Notes: a model not told the origin generated them from the letters alone. Shown: positions 13,026 to 25,305, numbered from the stretch's first letter. The stretch: DNA of 64,000 nt from Diplosphaera chodatii (GCA_032358165.1 JAALGY010000032.1:2728001-2792000), one strand, 5' to 3'. Translations and numbers: made by a program.

Positions 13026-14224
13026 CTATCGTCGAGCGCACAACCAGTTGAGCAACAGTGATGGCCGAAAAACCATCCAACACGACCTCACCAAAAAGTA
13101 GTTTACACGGTCCAGCAGTGGCTGCAGCGCCACATACCCCTGCAGGCAGATGTGGCAGCATGTGCATCACAGGAACACACAGGGGTCACCATGCATACAC
13201 GCGCATAGATCAGCAGTTGAGAGGCTGGTGAGTCATGCATACCTCGACCTTGTCGATAGGTTTGCCATCTTTGAACAACACCAGCGTCGGAAGCGCCTGT
13301 GCAGGAGGTCAAGCCATCGCTAGATTGCAGTTGTGCCTGACGTCGTCACTACGACAGCACTTTTATCACAGCATCATCTTGCAGCATCTTGAAACACTTT
13401 CCTCTACCGACCTGAACCTCGTACTTGGACGCCAGGGCAGGGTACTTGTCTATATCAATGCGCACGCAGCTGACGGCCCCGCTCAGCCGTTTCGAAACCG
13501 TTGATAGCACGTGTCCCATCATTTGGCACGGCCCGCACCTGCAGACGTATCTATAAAAAATCAAAGCAACTGGTGGCAGCCACGAGCGCAGCCCTTGAGC
13601 ATCCCTCGCACAACCACAGCCCATTGACGGCAGGTCACCAGCGAAACTACGGCCGCACCAGTGGGTGTGAAAGTCCACCAGCACCGGAAGCTCGCTTTGA
13701 CTCAGCATATTGTCGAAGGACGAGTATGTTTTCTGGCTGGGTGAGGCTGGCGCATCAATGCTGGCGGTGCTGCCAGAGATGCTAGGGTTCCAGCTGGCCG
13801 CCCGCTCACTGCGTGCAGGGAGGTGTGCTCTGTGATGAGCAGGTGGATGACACAACACCCACAATGGTCAAACAAGGCAGACGTCCCACATTCCAAGGCC
13901 TGACAGGCAGTCAACCATATTACCACACACGGCCTAACAGGGTCCCACAACTCTTGTGGTCTCTCAACACTCACGCACACTGCCACACGTGGTTGCAGCC
14001 ACTCAAGCAGGCAGTGAGGGGCTGCGAACCCACCTGCTGGGGGATGTGGTTGCTGCACGTGCTACAACCCGAAGCTGAGCGGGCCGACCGGAGCGGACGC
14101 ACGGCGCAGCTGAGAACGCTGTGATGCTGCGGCTGCAGCTGCTGGGTACGTGAAAACTGCTGCACGGGCCAGCCGCCTCAACTCCGCAGCGGAGGGCTGT
14201 GGACGGCAGGGCGGCTATCTGCAT
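13026..14224 (-). CDS. thioredoxin y-type, plastid-targeted
   Basis: Small dithiol-disulfide oxidoreductase that reduces target-protein disulfides, by family in the chloroplast. Five exons fit in phase: 14034-14224, 13659-13769, 13412-13538, 13243-13296 and 13026-13139, giving 198 residues. The first exon encodes a transit-like sequence (MQIAALPSTALRCG..., ending in an Arg/Ala-rich VVARAATTSPS). The mature part reads LPVLVDFHTHWCG|PCQMMG, with the WCGPC active site built across an intron. KIDTDKYPA-like text appears as RIDIDKYPALASKYEVQ, followed by ALPTLVLFKDGKPIDKVE with the cis-Pro. The CQMMG and DKYPALASKYEVQ features match thioredoxin y better than m, f or x; subtype confidence is moderate. 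An in-frame ATG at 14368 would add about 48 residues, but the 14224 start gives a more normal transit peptide. Confidence 0.9.
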
Positions 14225-15055
14225 CTTTGCTGGTGGCAGCAGAAGGCCCCCTCCCGCAGAACTGTACAGAAACAGGCACCACACGACAGGAGAAAGCGCC
14301 GGGAAGTTCAATCGAGCACTAAAGCGCGTGACAATGCAGCAAGGCGTTGTTTTCGCTGACACCTGCACCAGGCTGCTGACCTGCCGTCAGACACGATATG
14401 CGAAACCGATATCTTCTGCAGATGACACAGAGCTGCGTTTACAGAATTTGTGAGCTGGTAGCTTGCGAAGCAGAAGCAGAGCGATCTCTGTGCCACGGTG
14501 AAAATTCTTCTGAGGATCTGAGCCAAGGGTTTGGTTACGTGATGCTCTGTGCCATCACGCTGTAAACAACAAGACGACAGAAGTGATGGCCGAAATCAAT
14601 CGATAGCATCAAGTATCGTTTGCAGATCAAAGTGCAACTGCATCTGCAACTTGTGCGCATGCCCGCAGAAGGCGCAAGGTCGTCTGATAATTTGTAGTCA
14701 TGACCTGTTGAGTCTGGCAGACCTCTGGTTGCGGTGTGAACCGCGTGGACGAAGCGCTTCCGCAGTCAACAGGAGCAGCCATGTCGTGGCTGCTGAGGGG
14801 GTGCGCTTCAACCCGTACTTGATCAGATCGCACATGCAAGAATGGGATGCCCTATATTCGTGCACAGTTCGTCGCCCCGGGACCTGCAGCTCCTCCCCCC
14901 ACAAGGACTGGGCATCGATGGTTGCATGTCAAGTCTCATGCCGCTGCTTTTGCATTCAGGAGATGTCCGCAGAAAGTCTTTGTGGTCGGCTGCGGCACAG
15001 CTAGCCTGTCTCATTGCGAGGCGCTGTAAACCCAATCGACGACAGAAGCTGTGAC
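14225..15055. other. divergent intergenic region (thioredoxin / succinyl-CoA ligase)
   Basis: About 830 bases between two start codons pointing apart. It should hold both promoters. No RNA gene, repeat or convincing exon seen. Confidence 0.55.
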
Positions 15056-16972
15056 ATGTGCAGGCCTGCACGGTCACGCGCGACGGGACTGGCATCCCTA
15101 CTGCTGCAGCAGGCCCGAGGCCTCGCGAATCAGGCAACACAGCCAGCGGTGTTTGTGAACAAAGACACCAAGGTCATATGCCAGGGCATCACCGGGAAGA
15201 ACGGCACCTTTCACACAGAACAGGTGGGAGCACGGTGGTCTGGAGATCGAACGCAGCTTTTCACAACTAGATGGGCATGGGCACAATGGCATGCAGCTGG
15301 CTGCAGCGCACCGCCGATTCCCACATGGACAGCAGTTTCCACTCTGGTGCTGCAGGCAATTCAGTACGGGACACAGATGGTGGGTGGGGTCAACCCCAAG
15401 AAGGGCGGGCAGACGCACCTTGGTCTCCCGATTTTCAAGTCGGTGGAGGAGGCCGTGAAAGAGACAGGCACGTCCTTACACGCATAAAAGCGGAGCTAGC
15501 ACAGCGTGGTGGTAACAGCAGCGATGTTACCAGGACCTGGCAACCATGTCGATCCCAGTTGAGAGTCTCCTGTGCCATCGCAGGCGCCAATGCGTCAGTG
15601 CTCTATGTGCCACCGGCATTTGCGGCAGATGCCATTCTTGAGGGTGTTGCGGCAGAGCTGGACCTGATCGTGTGCATCACCGAGGGCATCCCGCAGCACG
15701 ACATGGTCAAGGTCAAGAAGATCCTGACCGAGCAGTCGCGCACGCGGCTCATCGGACCCAACTGCCCCGGCATCATCAAGCCCGGCGAGTGCAAGATTGG
15801 CATCATGCCGGTACGGCACCCTCCATGCCTGCTTGACGGGCAGCCTCACTACATCCTCGATCGCATCTTGGCCTCAGCATTGGACACATATAGCGTTCAG
15901 CGAGGACCAAGAGGCATTGGAACATGCTTTGCGAGCAGGGCTACATCCACACGCCAGGCAAGATTGGCGTCGTGTCAAGGTCAGGCACACTGACGTATGA
16001 GGTGCGTAGCATCTTGTCCAGCTGTGCCACACTGTGAAGCCGGAGCACGCATGGAGGAGTCGTTGGTCATCTTAGTTGCTCCAGACAACCCCATGAGTGG
16101 AGTGCGTCACCGCAGGCAGTGTATCAGACCACACAGGCGGGACTCGGGCAGTCGACAGTGGTGAGCAAAACAGTCATGCTACGTGCTTCGTACAGTGTTA
16201 CTGTGTCCTTGAATGTCTGTCTATGCTGCCGGAAAGATGCGATGGTTGTCACCGTGGTGTGAGCTTGCTGTGGCAGGTGGGCATTGGTGGCGATCCCTTC
16301 AATGGCACCAACTTTGTGGACTGCCTTGAGAAGTTTGTGGATGACCCAGAGGTGGGTGCAGTGCCCACCTGCCTTGTGGGCTAGAAGACCGTGACTCGTG
16401 CCTGAACAGTGCCTGTCTGCAACTGGCTCAACTCATTCGTGGCAGACGGAGGGCATCATCATGATCGGCGAAATTGGCGGCACAGCCGAGGAGGACGCTG
16501 CCGAGTTCATCAGAAAAAGTGGCACCAAGAAGCCGGTCGTATCCTTCATTGCTGGTGGGCTGCGTTCACCGTGCCTTCCATGCTTGGCAACAACGTTGCA
16601 CCAACACAGCATGCCAAGCAGGTTGAGAAAATGCCACTGTGACACAGTGGCCGCCTGCATGCTATACTAGGTTTGACAGCGCCGCCGGGGCGTCGCATGG
16701 GCCATGCGGGCGCCATCATTGCGGGCGGCAAGGGCACGGCACAGGATAAGATCAAGGCGCTGGAGGGCGCTGGCGTGACAGTCGTTAAGAGCCCGGCGCA
16801 AATGGGAGCGGTGGGTCTTCCATTCACCTGTCCTGATCCTGAAGCCATGCTATTGTCGATGAGGTGCTGTCATTAGAGCAGTGCTCCCTAGCCGATGCAC
16901 CTTATGGTGTCTGGGAACCGAGTGCTTTGAATTGCACCTGTGCAGGCGATGAAGACGCTGATGAGCCAGTAA
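15056..16972 (+). CDS. succinyl-CoA ligase (ADP/GDP-forming) alpha subunit, mitochondrial
   Basis: TCA-cycle enzyme: with the beta subunit it converts succinyl-CoA to succinate with formation of a nucleoside triphosphate. Nine exons close in phase: 15056-15223, 15356-15467, 15584-15810, 15939-16001, 16116-16160, 16277-16351, 16446-16554, 16671-16810 and 16946-16972, giving 321 residues, normal for the family. The N-terminus [19 protein letters not shown] is a basic presequence. Family motifs: [17 protein letters not shown] (CoA-binding fold), [67 protein letters not shown] and, in the active-site loop with the phosphorylated His, [17 protein letters not shown]. The short last exon AMKTLMSQ was chosen because it fits both the splice phase and the usual end of the family. 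The intron at 15468 needs a GC donor. Confidence 0.95.
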
Positions 16973-17501
16973 CTTCGGATGTGAGAGACAGGAAGCGGGC
17001 ACATACCGTAGGCAGCAGCAGAGCGCCAGCAGAGCGCCAGCAGTGTGCACCAGCTTTGCGCAGCGCATGCAGATGACTGCGAACCAGCTTGGCAGGTCAT
17101 GACTGCTTAGGAAGTACATTCCCGGGGGCTGAGGCAGCAGCTGATCGATAGACCGTCTTGCTGAACTCACTTGGCTGCCGAATTGGATACCGTACAGGGC
17201 AACTGTACTTGTTGTACCCCGCCCCGAGGCTGGAAACTTGTGCACCGAACGTGGCCATGTATGCAATTTGCACAGTCGTTCCCGTACCGAAGAGTCTTTC
17301 ACGTTCATCGTTCAATTTTCCCAATGGCGGCCTGATGGCGATCACGCTTTGCTAGTGTATGGTCTCTGGATCACCAAGACTACACACGCATAGTGCAGCA
17401 GAAAAGTTTTCTGTTGATTTCAGCTGCGTATGGCCTCTGATGTCCTGGCAGTAACGTCTGGTATTAAGTGAGACACGGTCAAGTAACGGAAGCTGGCCGC
17501 C
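16973..17501. other. intergenic with a short tandem repeat
   Basis: Between the succinyl-CoA ligase stop and the ABA4-type gene. Two adjacent 11-base copies (AGCAGAGCGCC) lie at 17017-17038. A minus-strand frame at 17.1-17.35 kb has no recognised match and no splice support. Confidence 0.45.
17017..17038. repeat. 11-base tandem repeat, two copies
   Basis: AGCAGAGCGCC occurs twice in direct succession. It is short and outside any recognised exon, so it is probably of no functional weight. Confidence 0.6.
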
Positions 17502-18508
17502 ATGATGTTGCAGAAAGACAGCAGCGCACCGTCAGCATTCTGCGGGGTGCACGGGCAGAGACTAAATCGGCGGCTCTGCATGCCGCCACAGCGACAAGTG
17601 ATCAAAATGAACACACCCTTGCGCTGGCGTCAGCTGCAACGGCGAGGTTGGGCCGCTGTGTCATGTTTCGGCATTTTGCCGTATGTGCACTGCATGGTCG
17701 AATTGATGTATCTGGGATATTGTTGGGGATTTTGGACGCAGGCGCGACGTTAGAATGTAGAGCCGTCCTGTCGCCAGAGTCGCTTTTCACAGCCGCCACA
17801 GTCGCCGTCATGCCAATGTACACCATGATGATCGGCTTCCAGCAAAATCCACAGGTGGGGAGTCCTTAGCATGCTCGTGAGCATGTCCTATGTGGAGGAC
17901 CCGCTCGACCTTGTCAAAACATGAGGCCTGACACACTCCATCCCAATGCAGACGCTCCGGCTGCTGCGGTCGAGGTTTGCAATGCTCACAGCCAGTCTCG
18001 TGTATGCTGTGGCATTTTTCAGCTGGCTAGTGTCAGGCCGCCTACACGAGCTAGCGTCTGTGGTGCACCACGCCTTGTCACAGCAGGCAAGAAGTGTTGT
18101 GGAATGATGGTCTGTCCGTCTTCAAGGTGCAGACCAAACTGCTCACGTCATGTGCCCTGTCATCTACATTGCAGCGGGTCGCTTGGTTTGCGAGCCTGGC
18201 CGGCAGCAGAGAGTTGACGTGCCTAGCTTGGCTACACCTCCTGCTACTTGACCTCTTCCAGGCGCGGTACGCCAATGTGCTCTTGGTCTCTCGCGTATGC
18301 GTCCTTAACCCCAATGCAGATCTGACCACTCAGCAATGCTGCCATCTTCACTCATTGCAGGTATCTGTTCATGGATGGCCTGCGCCGGAGAATACCCACG
18401 AGGCATTCGCTTGTGCTGTGCTTCATGTTCGGTCCAGTCGGGCTGCTGTCACACATAATTACAGATCGGTTAGTTTCATGGTGGCGACGCCATGCTTCGA
18501 GAACGTAG
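17502..18508 (+). CDS. ABA4-type membrane protein (DUF4281), neoxanthin-related
   Basis: Relative of plant ABA DEFICIENT 4, a plastid-envelope membrane protein needed for neoxanthin formation from violaxanthin. Exon text in order: SLFTAATVAVMPMYTMMIGF (ending near 17852); LRLLRSRFAMLTASLVYAV into an FFSWLVSGRLHELASVV helix (17949-18086); RVAWFASLAGSRELTCLAWLHLLLLDLFQAR (about 18175-18268), which holds the family's W-x-HLL-x-DLF signature; and YLFMDGLRRRIPTRHSLVLC followed by FMFGPVGLLSHIITDR (about 18360-18508). Each join closes in phase, and the intron after SQQ at 18087 starts GCAAGA, a GC donor. Four hydrophobic helices fit the family. The 5' end is unresolved: the transit peptide probably lies in the 17.50-17.75 kb frames, but I could not fix the first splice. 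Confidence 0.8.
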
Positions 18509-18617
18509 CTTTGTGGATGAAAGGTCTGCCAGCAGTTCGGGTCAAACTGGGTGAATGCCCACGCAGTCCATTTTGTCAGGTATGTCCTGTAGATAAAGCG
18601 TCGCGTCTTGCCGCACA

Positions 18618-20006
18618 TCACCCCCTCGAATTTGGCGGAAGCGAGCCGTCTGCCGCTAGCTGTATGATGGATGGTGGCGCTGCAGATGCACAGCATACAC
18701 ACTGTCTAGCACTGTTGTGGTTGACATGGTATGATGGCGTGAACGAGCAGGCACAGACCCTCCACACAAAGGGCTCACGCTGAAAGGCCTCCAGCTGGTC
18801 CAGAACGTCGGCTGGTGTGCTGCCGCAGATCAGCATATTCCTACTGGACGGTCTCACAAAGCCCTGTGGCCAGCACATCACCATGTTTGGCGTCCTGCTC
18901 AAGACCTCCCGCACACGAGGAGAGCTCCCCATAGTGAAAGTCCCTGCTCACCTCAGTCACACAATGGTCGAAGAAGCCAAGTAGATGCTCATAGAACCCA
19001 CTGATGTTGAGCAGTGCTACGGGCTTTTGGTGGAAGCCTAGCTGCAGCCACGTGACCATCTCCAGCATCTCCTGCACAGGAAGACAGCATCAAGCGGGGC
19101 ACTCTGTGCACAGCACTCTGAGAGGTGAGTCTTGTTGGGCCCCTACACGTGATAGCGCCGTCAATGACGCTCACCTCCAATGTCCCATAGCCACCGGGGA
19201 GGCATATGAAGGCATCGGCTTCCGCTGCCATCTCTGCCTGCAAACTGGAGCAGCCATGAGTGAGATATGATTAGTCAAGATACTTGTCGACATCGTCCAA
19301 CCAGACAGACTCTTGTAGGTGCACACCTTTCGGGTGTGCATGTCCGGCACGATGCGGACCTCGCCAACTGCTGCACCAGACACCTCACGTGGCTCCAGAG
19401 CCGCTGGGATGACGCCAATCACAGATCCCTCACCCAGCAGCGTGTGCACCTGGCGCACCAAGGGTGTTCTCAGTACTGTCTGGTACCAAGACTGGCAGCA
19501 AGTTGCTCATTATATACATTCACGACACTTCTCAGAACAGCGGCAGTTGTTGGGTCTGTACAGCTGATTCAGCAACACCGTGGACGCGAGCTTGCCCATG
19601 AGGCCGACTGATCCGCCGCCGTACACCAAGCCCAAGCCGCGGCGCGCCAACTCCTCCCCCAGCGCCTGAACACCGTGACTTCAGCCATTGGCCTACTGCT
19701 TTATACATCATGTGCAATATGTCAGAGGTGCATCAGTAAGACATGAGAATGCTCCCGTGCATTCCTCCGAGTGGTGGTGATCAACCATACATCGCAGGCT
19801 TTGCTGGCGGAAGGCGCAGCAGTCAAACTTGCCTGCGCCGCCTCCATGTAGACAGGCGACGTGCCTTCGCTGGCGCCACAAAACACCGCTATGCGGCTGT
19901 ACCGACTGCTGCTGGAATTGCTGCTCGTGTACTGCGTATGCCTGTGCGGCTTGACGCCGGTTCCGATCTCCTCTGCTGAGCGGCCGTCGGCGTGTACCTG
20001 CGCCAT
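18618..20006 (-). CDS. LOG-family cytokinin riboside 5'-monophosphate phosphoribohydrolase
   Basis: By family, releases active cytokinin base from its nucleotide in one step. Six exons close in phase: 19833-20006, 19579-19665, 19327-19449, 19175-19237, 18952-19071 and 18618-18863, giving 270 residues. Motifs: [20 protein letters not shown] at the N-terminus, [60 protein letters not shown] and the signature [19 protein letters not shown] with the catalytic PGGxGTxxE intact, then [19 protein letters not shown]. Length exceeds typical LOGs (about 200-230) because of an N-terminal basic/Ser stretch and a C-terminal Cys/Ser-rich extension after EAFQREPF. The first intron, from 19832, starts GCAAGT (GC donor). 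Some LOG-like proteins act on other nucleotides, so substrate is inferred. Confidence 0.92.
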
Positions 20007-20464
20007 TGCGGGCCGCGTGTGCACGGTCTGCGGACGTACCGTTGGCCGTGATCTGTTGAGTGGTATGCACGGGTATATCCAAGCGCTGTTGAAAGTGCTA
20101 CAGTGGCTCATGGCGCGTGCAAATGTAGGTGTGAACAACAGCTGGTACAGCATGCTACAACCTCGCCATCATCTGTTGGGGACGAATCGCACAGGGCTAC
20201 TTCAGGAGCTGAGTCAATCGTTTCATATACTTTCAGTATTCAGACAACCCGGTGGATTTCATCTCACGTTGCCAAGCGCCATTTCGCAGTGACAGTCATA
20301 CAACTTGCAGGCCATCTGATGGTGTTCGCCATATCAGTTTGACGCGATTTCGGTGTGATCAGATAGGTACTGCTTGGGATCTTGTCTCTCAGTTGAAAGC
20401 TTTGGATCAATAGTGTCTCATCTGTGTACAAATCAGTTGGGTGTGAAAGGCGGTGCAGGGCGCA
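20007..20464. other. divergent intergenic region (LOG / HOS1-like)
   Basis: About 460 bases between two start codons facing apart. It may hold an unrecognised first exon of the HOS1-like gene, since a plausible acceptor (GGTGCAG) sits just before 20459. Confidence 0.5.
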
Positions 20465-23400
20465 ATGGTAATGGCCGCTGCGGCACTGGATGCACTTGCC
20501 GACAGTCGGCCAGGCAGCTGGCTGACACAACGTGACTCATCAGGCCAGCGCTTGCTTCATACTCTGCACGCAGAGTGCAGCGCTGCAGGTCTTGCGCCAC
20601 CGCATGCCGCTCCGCAGGATGATGTGGAGATCTTGCATGCACTGTAAGTTTCTGCTGTGAAACCGTTGCATGTCCACCAGTCACTCGCTGCAAACCACAA
20701 CGCGGCAGCATAGACCGTTGACCTCACTTCTCGCCAGACACAGCGGTTAATGCCAAATCTTCCATGCAGATGCTTGCAACAGATCATGTAAACCTGGCTC
20801 CGCAGGTTCGATGTCGCGCTCGAGCAGGGCCTGGGCGAGTTGCTGGTGGACTACATGATTGAGGTGTGCAAACACCACAAATACATGCTCATGTGTGGAA
20901 AGGCGCTCAGACACCTACACAGATCGTCCCTGGCCGTCGTCAGATTGCCGACACTGTGTGCGAATCGCCGTGCAGGTGTGCAGCGACCCCTTCCTGACGA
21001 GTGCGGACCCAGTGGACGCTCATCTCATGGATGGGCGGTGCATGCAGCAGTGGGCACATCGCGCACTGTTCACCTCCCGAGCCCGCCTGCTGCAGGTGCT
21101 GTGTAACATCGACAGTGCACCTTCATGTGCTCACACTCTGTTGTCAGTTATACTCCACCATCATGCACCCTTGCACGACACGGGTTGTAGGATCAGGTAC
21201 TGCAGGGTCGTGGACAGTGGACTAGATTCGCCACCTGACACAGCTGCAGCTCGCACTAGTCCACTGTTCCAATCACACACTATAGTATACCGACATGCTT
21301 CAAATGCTGTCCAGGCGCTGCAGCAGGAGGACTTGACTTCGGCTTCATCAACAGCAGTGCTATCCACTGAGGCAGGTCGGCTGCACTCGCTGGGCCTGGT
21401 GCTGCACGCCCTTGCACGGGCCGAGCAGCCGGCTGCTCAGACATCCAGGTGTGCCGTGACTCCATTGCTGGGAGAAGCTTCTCGACATAAGCCACAACAT
21501 ACCCTTGCGGGCTGCCTGCGGGCTTTGAGTGCGTAGCATCTTGCAGCATCGCCGCAGATTTTGGCTGCTGATGGGCACACATTCCCTGCAGCGAGGAGGC
21601 TGCTGATGTGGCGGAGGTGGAGCGGTTGCAGCAGACGGCCTCGGCTGCGGTGTGGGCTGCTGATGCCATGCGGTCGAGTGGCCGCCGCTGGGGCAGCTAC
21701 GCGTCAGACGCCGAGTGGCGCAGCGTGGTGAACCGCCGCCGGGACGCCGCCGCGCCCCAGGGCCTCTTCCTGACCGAGCTGCTGCATACCCTACGCAAGG
21801 CGGTGGGTCACCACATGCTGCCGCAGCCCGGGGTGCATGCTGGGAGACAGTGCGCCCACCGCTGCCAAGTGTCCCTTCATTGCATGATATGATGCGCCAT
21901 GCAGCATGAATGATAGTGGCTAGCCACCAGCAAGCCCATTCACTTGAGTTTTGCTTACAACGTGCACACTGAGTCATCGACATGCACATGTTCCAACCGC
22001 TTTTGCAGGGCTGTGAGGTGGCAGCGTACCCGTTCAGCAGCCTGGAAAAGGCCGCCGAAGTGTTTGTAACGGGGTCCCCGGATGCAGAGGCGCACCATGC
22101 GAAATTGGCGCTGCTGGTGTACGCCTGTGCTGACGCGGGACTCGATATCAGCGCGAACAGCATCAGGTGTGTTTCAGAGCCGACATGTGCACAGAGCATA
22201 AACTTTGAGAGCTGGTTGTTGACATCACCTTCCCCCTGATTCAGTTCACCTTGAGTATCTGCCTAACAAGTGCAAATGTTGTCAAAACTGCAGCCAGGCG
22301 TTTGGCGTGGCGCCAGCGGACGTCACCACCTGGCAGGCGGCCTTCTGGCTGGACGACGCGGCACGTGGCGAGGATGCAGCGGAGCACCTGGCGCTCGCCT
22401 GCCGGGTGCTGCCCGGTGCGTTGGCGCCTGCCGCCTTGATGTCCCCACCACATTTCCAAAGTGGCACCTGTGTGCCACAGCGACCAGGATTGCTGCTGTG
22501 TCCTGCACATGAAGCTTGCCGTCCTCCTGCACCAGATGTGCGGTGCTGAGCTTACGGTCAGCAAGCTTTGTAAGCACTGCTCGAGTGCTTGTACGCTGGT
22601 CGGCGCTGTATGTGGTGGCATCATGGACTGATCACAGCCGGGACGCTGCAGCTGTCGGCAGCGCACGGCTGAGGTGCCTCCTGTGTGCGGGGTGGCCAGC
22701 AGGGGTGGCGGGGCCGCGGACGCCGTTCCGTGTGGTCGAGGCGCTGGCGGGGCGGGGCGCGCCGGGCGTGGCGCTGGCGGTGCAGCGGCGCCGCGGCGCC
22801 CCGCCCGCCGACCTGCCCCAGGCGCAGGTGCTGCTGGACGTGCGGCTGGCGGAGGGCCTGCTCACGGACGCCGTGGTCGAGGTGTGGCCCCCACCCTCTC
22901 GTGTCCTGCATGTGGGGCCCCTCCTGGATGCCCTGGCTGTTCCAAGCATGGGCACATGTCATTGCGCCGATGGTGTGCACTGGTCGATCGCACTCCAGCC
23001 TGCGTTGTGGCAGGCTCATCCGGTGATCTGGTCTTTGCGTGACCAATCATGGCTGCATGCTTGTGGCTCAGCTGCTGCACTCGTCTTGTTGTCGCAGGTG
23101 CAGCGCTATCTGGAATCCCCGGCCTGCGGGCCGGATGACAGCACGGCAGCTGGCGATGTGTTGGCCATGCAGCTTGCAGAGTGGGCGGCAGAGAACGGTC
23201 AGGTGCAGGCGCTGTCGCAGCTGCCACTGCCGCCGGCGGTGGAGCATGCCCTGCTGGGCTGGCTGGTGCGCCCAGCTGTCGGCTGCACACCACAAGTGTC
23301 CATCTCTAGGGCCAGCTTGGGTGGCAACGTGCATCATGGACTGCTGACTAAGATAATCTAGCAGGATCTAGCAGATGGGGTTGTACAAAACGTGCAGGTG

Positions 23401-24641
23401 AGAATGGAGCATCAGCTGGGTTGCACTGAAAGACATGTGTCCGAGTAGCAATGCAACTTGCCAACTCTTGCAGACGCACTCGGCCATGGGGGGCCGCATC
23501 CCCGGGGCGCAGCTGCCGCTGTTCCTGCTGCAGCGTGGCGCGCTCGCAGCTGGCGTGGCGGCCAGCTCCGCCCTGGACCAGGCGCTGGCACACGGTGGGT
23601 CCGCTGTTGTCATGGTGCTCAGGCCGGGAACAGCGAGCCAGCTCCTGCTATAGCAGCAGAGCAACCTCACTTCGTCCCTGCAAAGGCAAGAAACCCCAGC
23701 TGTGCGAGCTTAGCAAGGACACTGAAGGACACTGTCACTCCCTGCGTGCTTGACAGCCTGATGGCTGCAGTGCTGTTTGATCGCGTGCGATGCCATGTGA
23801 CAGATACCTGCACACCATTTTGCATATGTGAACTCGTTTTTGATAAGCAAAACAAGGTAGTACTCGGATACAATAGCCTAATTTCGACCGGATGGATCCG
23901 CAGGCACGCTGCAGGAGGAGGAGGCTGTCACCCGGCAGCGGCGCGCCATTGCAGCAGCGGCACGCAAGCTGCTGCCGGCAGGGGCACCTGCGTCGGCATC
24001 CTTCCAGTTGCCAGTGCCGCACTGGCAGCAGGCAAGTGTTGCAACACGTGGCAAGAGATCTGCGACCGCACGATTGCCCTGCATGCGTGCTGTAACCATA
24101 TGTTCTGGGCATCAGACACCGGCATCCTCAACCGTTGCCAGGCTCCCGTGTGTCAAGCAGTACACGCCATTGCGGTGCAGATGCAAGGTGCAAATGCTGT
24201 ACCAGCAGCCAGCGATGAGGATGTGAGAATGTATGCAGACGGTGCCGCCTCACCACAGCAAACTCGCTTCAGCGCACGCTTGGGTACGGTCTGACCGCCT
24301 GTGCAGAAAGTGTGTATCGTATGCTAAGACAGCAAGTGGGTTGGCAGACGCTCAACTGTGTGCCACTCTCCAGTGCTACATCACAGCGTGAGTGCATTGT
24401 CTCGTTGACAAGCCAGCAAGTCACCCTCGAAGCTGGCTGGTCTTGTGCTCTGCGGCCCTCATAGCTCTGCACGTTTGGTCACAGGAGAAGGTGCATCTGG
24501 TGAGAATGGTGCTGCTGCGCCAGTTGGTGCACAGGTGAGAGTCGTGAGATCTACGAAATGGTTTGATCCAGTGCTTACCACCCTGCACTGCAGGACTTGT
24601 GTCGGTGCCAACCTGCATGCTGTCGTGCAGACACCAAGTGA
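20465..24641 (+). CDS. HOS1-like protein with ELYS-like nuclear-pore domain
   Basis: Homologue of plant HOS1, a nuclear-pore-associated protein whose middle region resembles the ELYS domain of nucleoporins. About 13 exons: 20465-20643, 20806-20863, then blocks near 20.98, 21.32, 21.60, 22.01, 22.29, 22.69, 23.10, 23.47, 23.91, 24.18, 24.49 and 24.60 kb. HALFDVALEQGLGELLVDYM followed by VCSDPFLTSADPVDAHL matches the HOS1 region just after its RING. Later text such as AAEVFVTGSPDAEAHHAKLA, FGVAPADVTTWQAAFWLDDA, FRVVEALAGRGAPGVALAVQ and VQRYLESPACGPDD follows the ELYS-like helical repeat in order. The end, DLCRCQPACCRADTK then stop at 24641, rests on phase alone. The intron at 24032 begins GCAAGT (GC donor). 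No RING finger was found before the homology; either it lies in a missed upstream exon or it is absent. Identification rests on remembered family sequence, not an alignment. Confidence 0.75.
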
Positions 24642-25305
24642 CAGAGGAGGCAGGACGGACGCACGCACGCCAGGCAGCATGGGACGGTCAGCCCGCCCGA
24701 TGCAGGTTGTAGACTCAATCACACCCTGACAATGTGTGATTGTACCTGCCTTGGAGATGTTCGGGTGAAGCAACCGATGCTGCAGCAGTCTGACGTGGGG
24801 AGCTGTGTCTGAGTGCAGGCACGCGAATTTGAACGTGCCGTCGCACCCGGGATGACATCTGGTCCGCGCACCAGGTCCAAGCGTCAGAAAACGGCTCCAG
24901 CCCGGAGATGATGCAAGGGCAGGGCTCACCGTGATGAGTGGATCAAGCAAGGTCATGCTTCATGCCACCGCCAACAGGCATATGCGCCGTTAGCACCATG
25001 TACCCGAGCGTTTGAGCTGGCAACCCGTCTAGTTATCCAGATGCAAGTTGTTTGGCTTGGATCCCGTGCCACCTTATAACTGCAGTGTCTGATCTCTGCA
25101 CACAAGGTCTCTGACGACAACCCCCTCTTAGCTCTCACGATAGCGCTGCAACCGGTGCCCGACTAGAGTACCCAGGGCCCCGCGGCTTACATGTCTGTGC
25201 AGCTGTTGAAAGCTCTCCAGATGCATGCACGCGGGATGCAGAACTACCGTACAGCTGTCGCAGCAAACAGGCGGACACTAGCAGCCTCCTGTGCTGCCGA
25301 CTTCG
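24642..25305. other. intergenic, between convergent 3' ends
   Basis: About 660 bases between the HOS1-like stop and the RPC3 stop. Short frames only; nothing recognised. Confidence 0.5.

Noticed and set aside
19861..20292. Cys-rich plus-strand frame that could look like the missing RING of the HOS1-like gene
   Set aside because: It is the complement of LOG exon 1 and its Cys spacing does not fit a RING.
21360..22199. Minus-strand frame of 279 residues
   Set aside because: Antisense to HOS1-like exons that splice in phase and match a known family.
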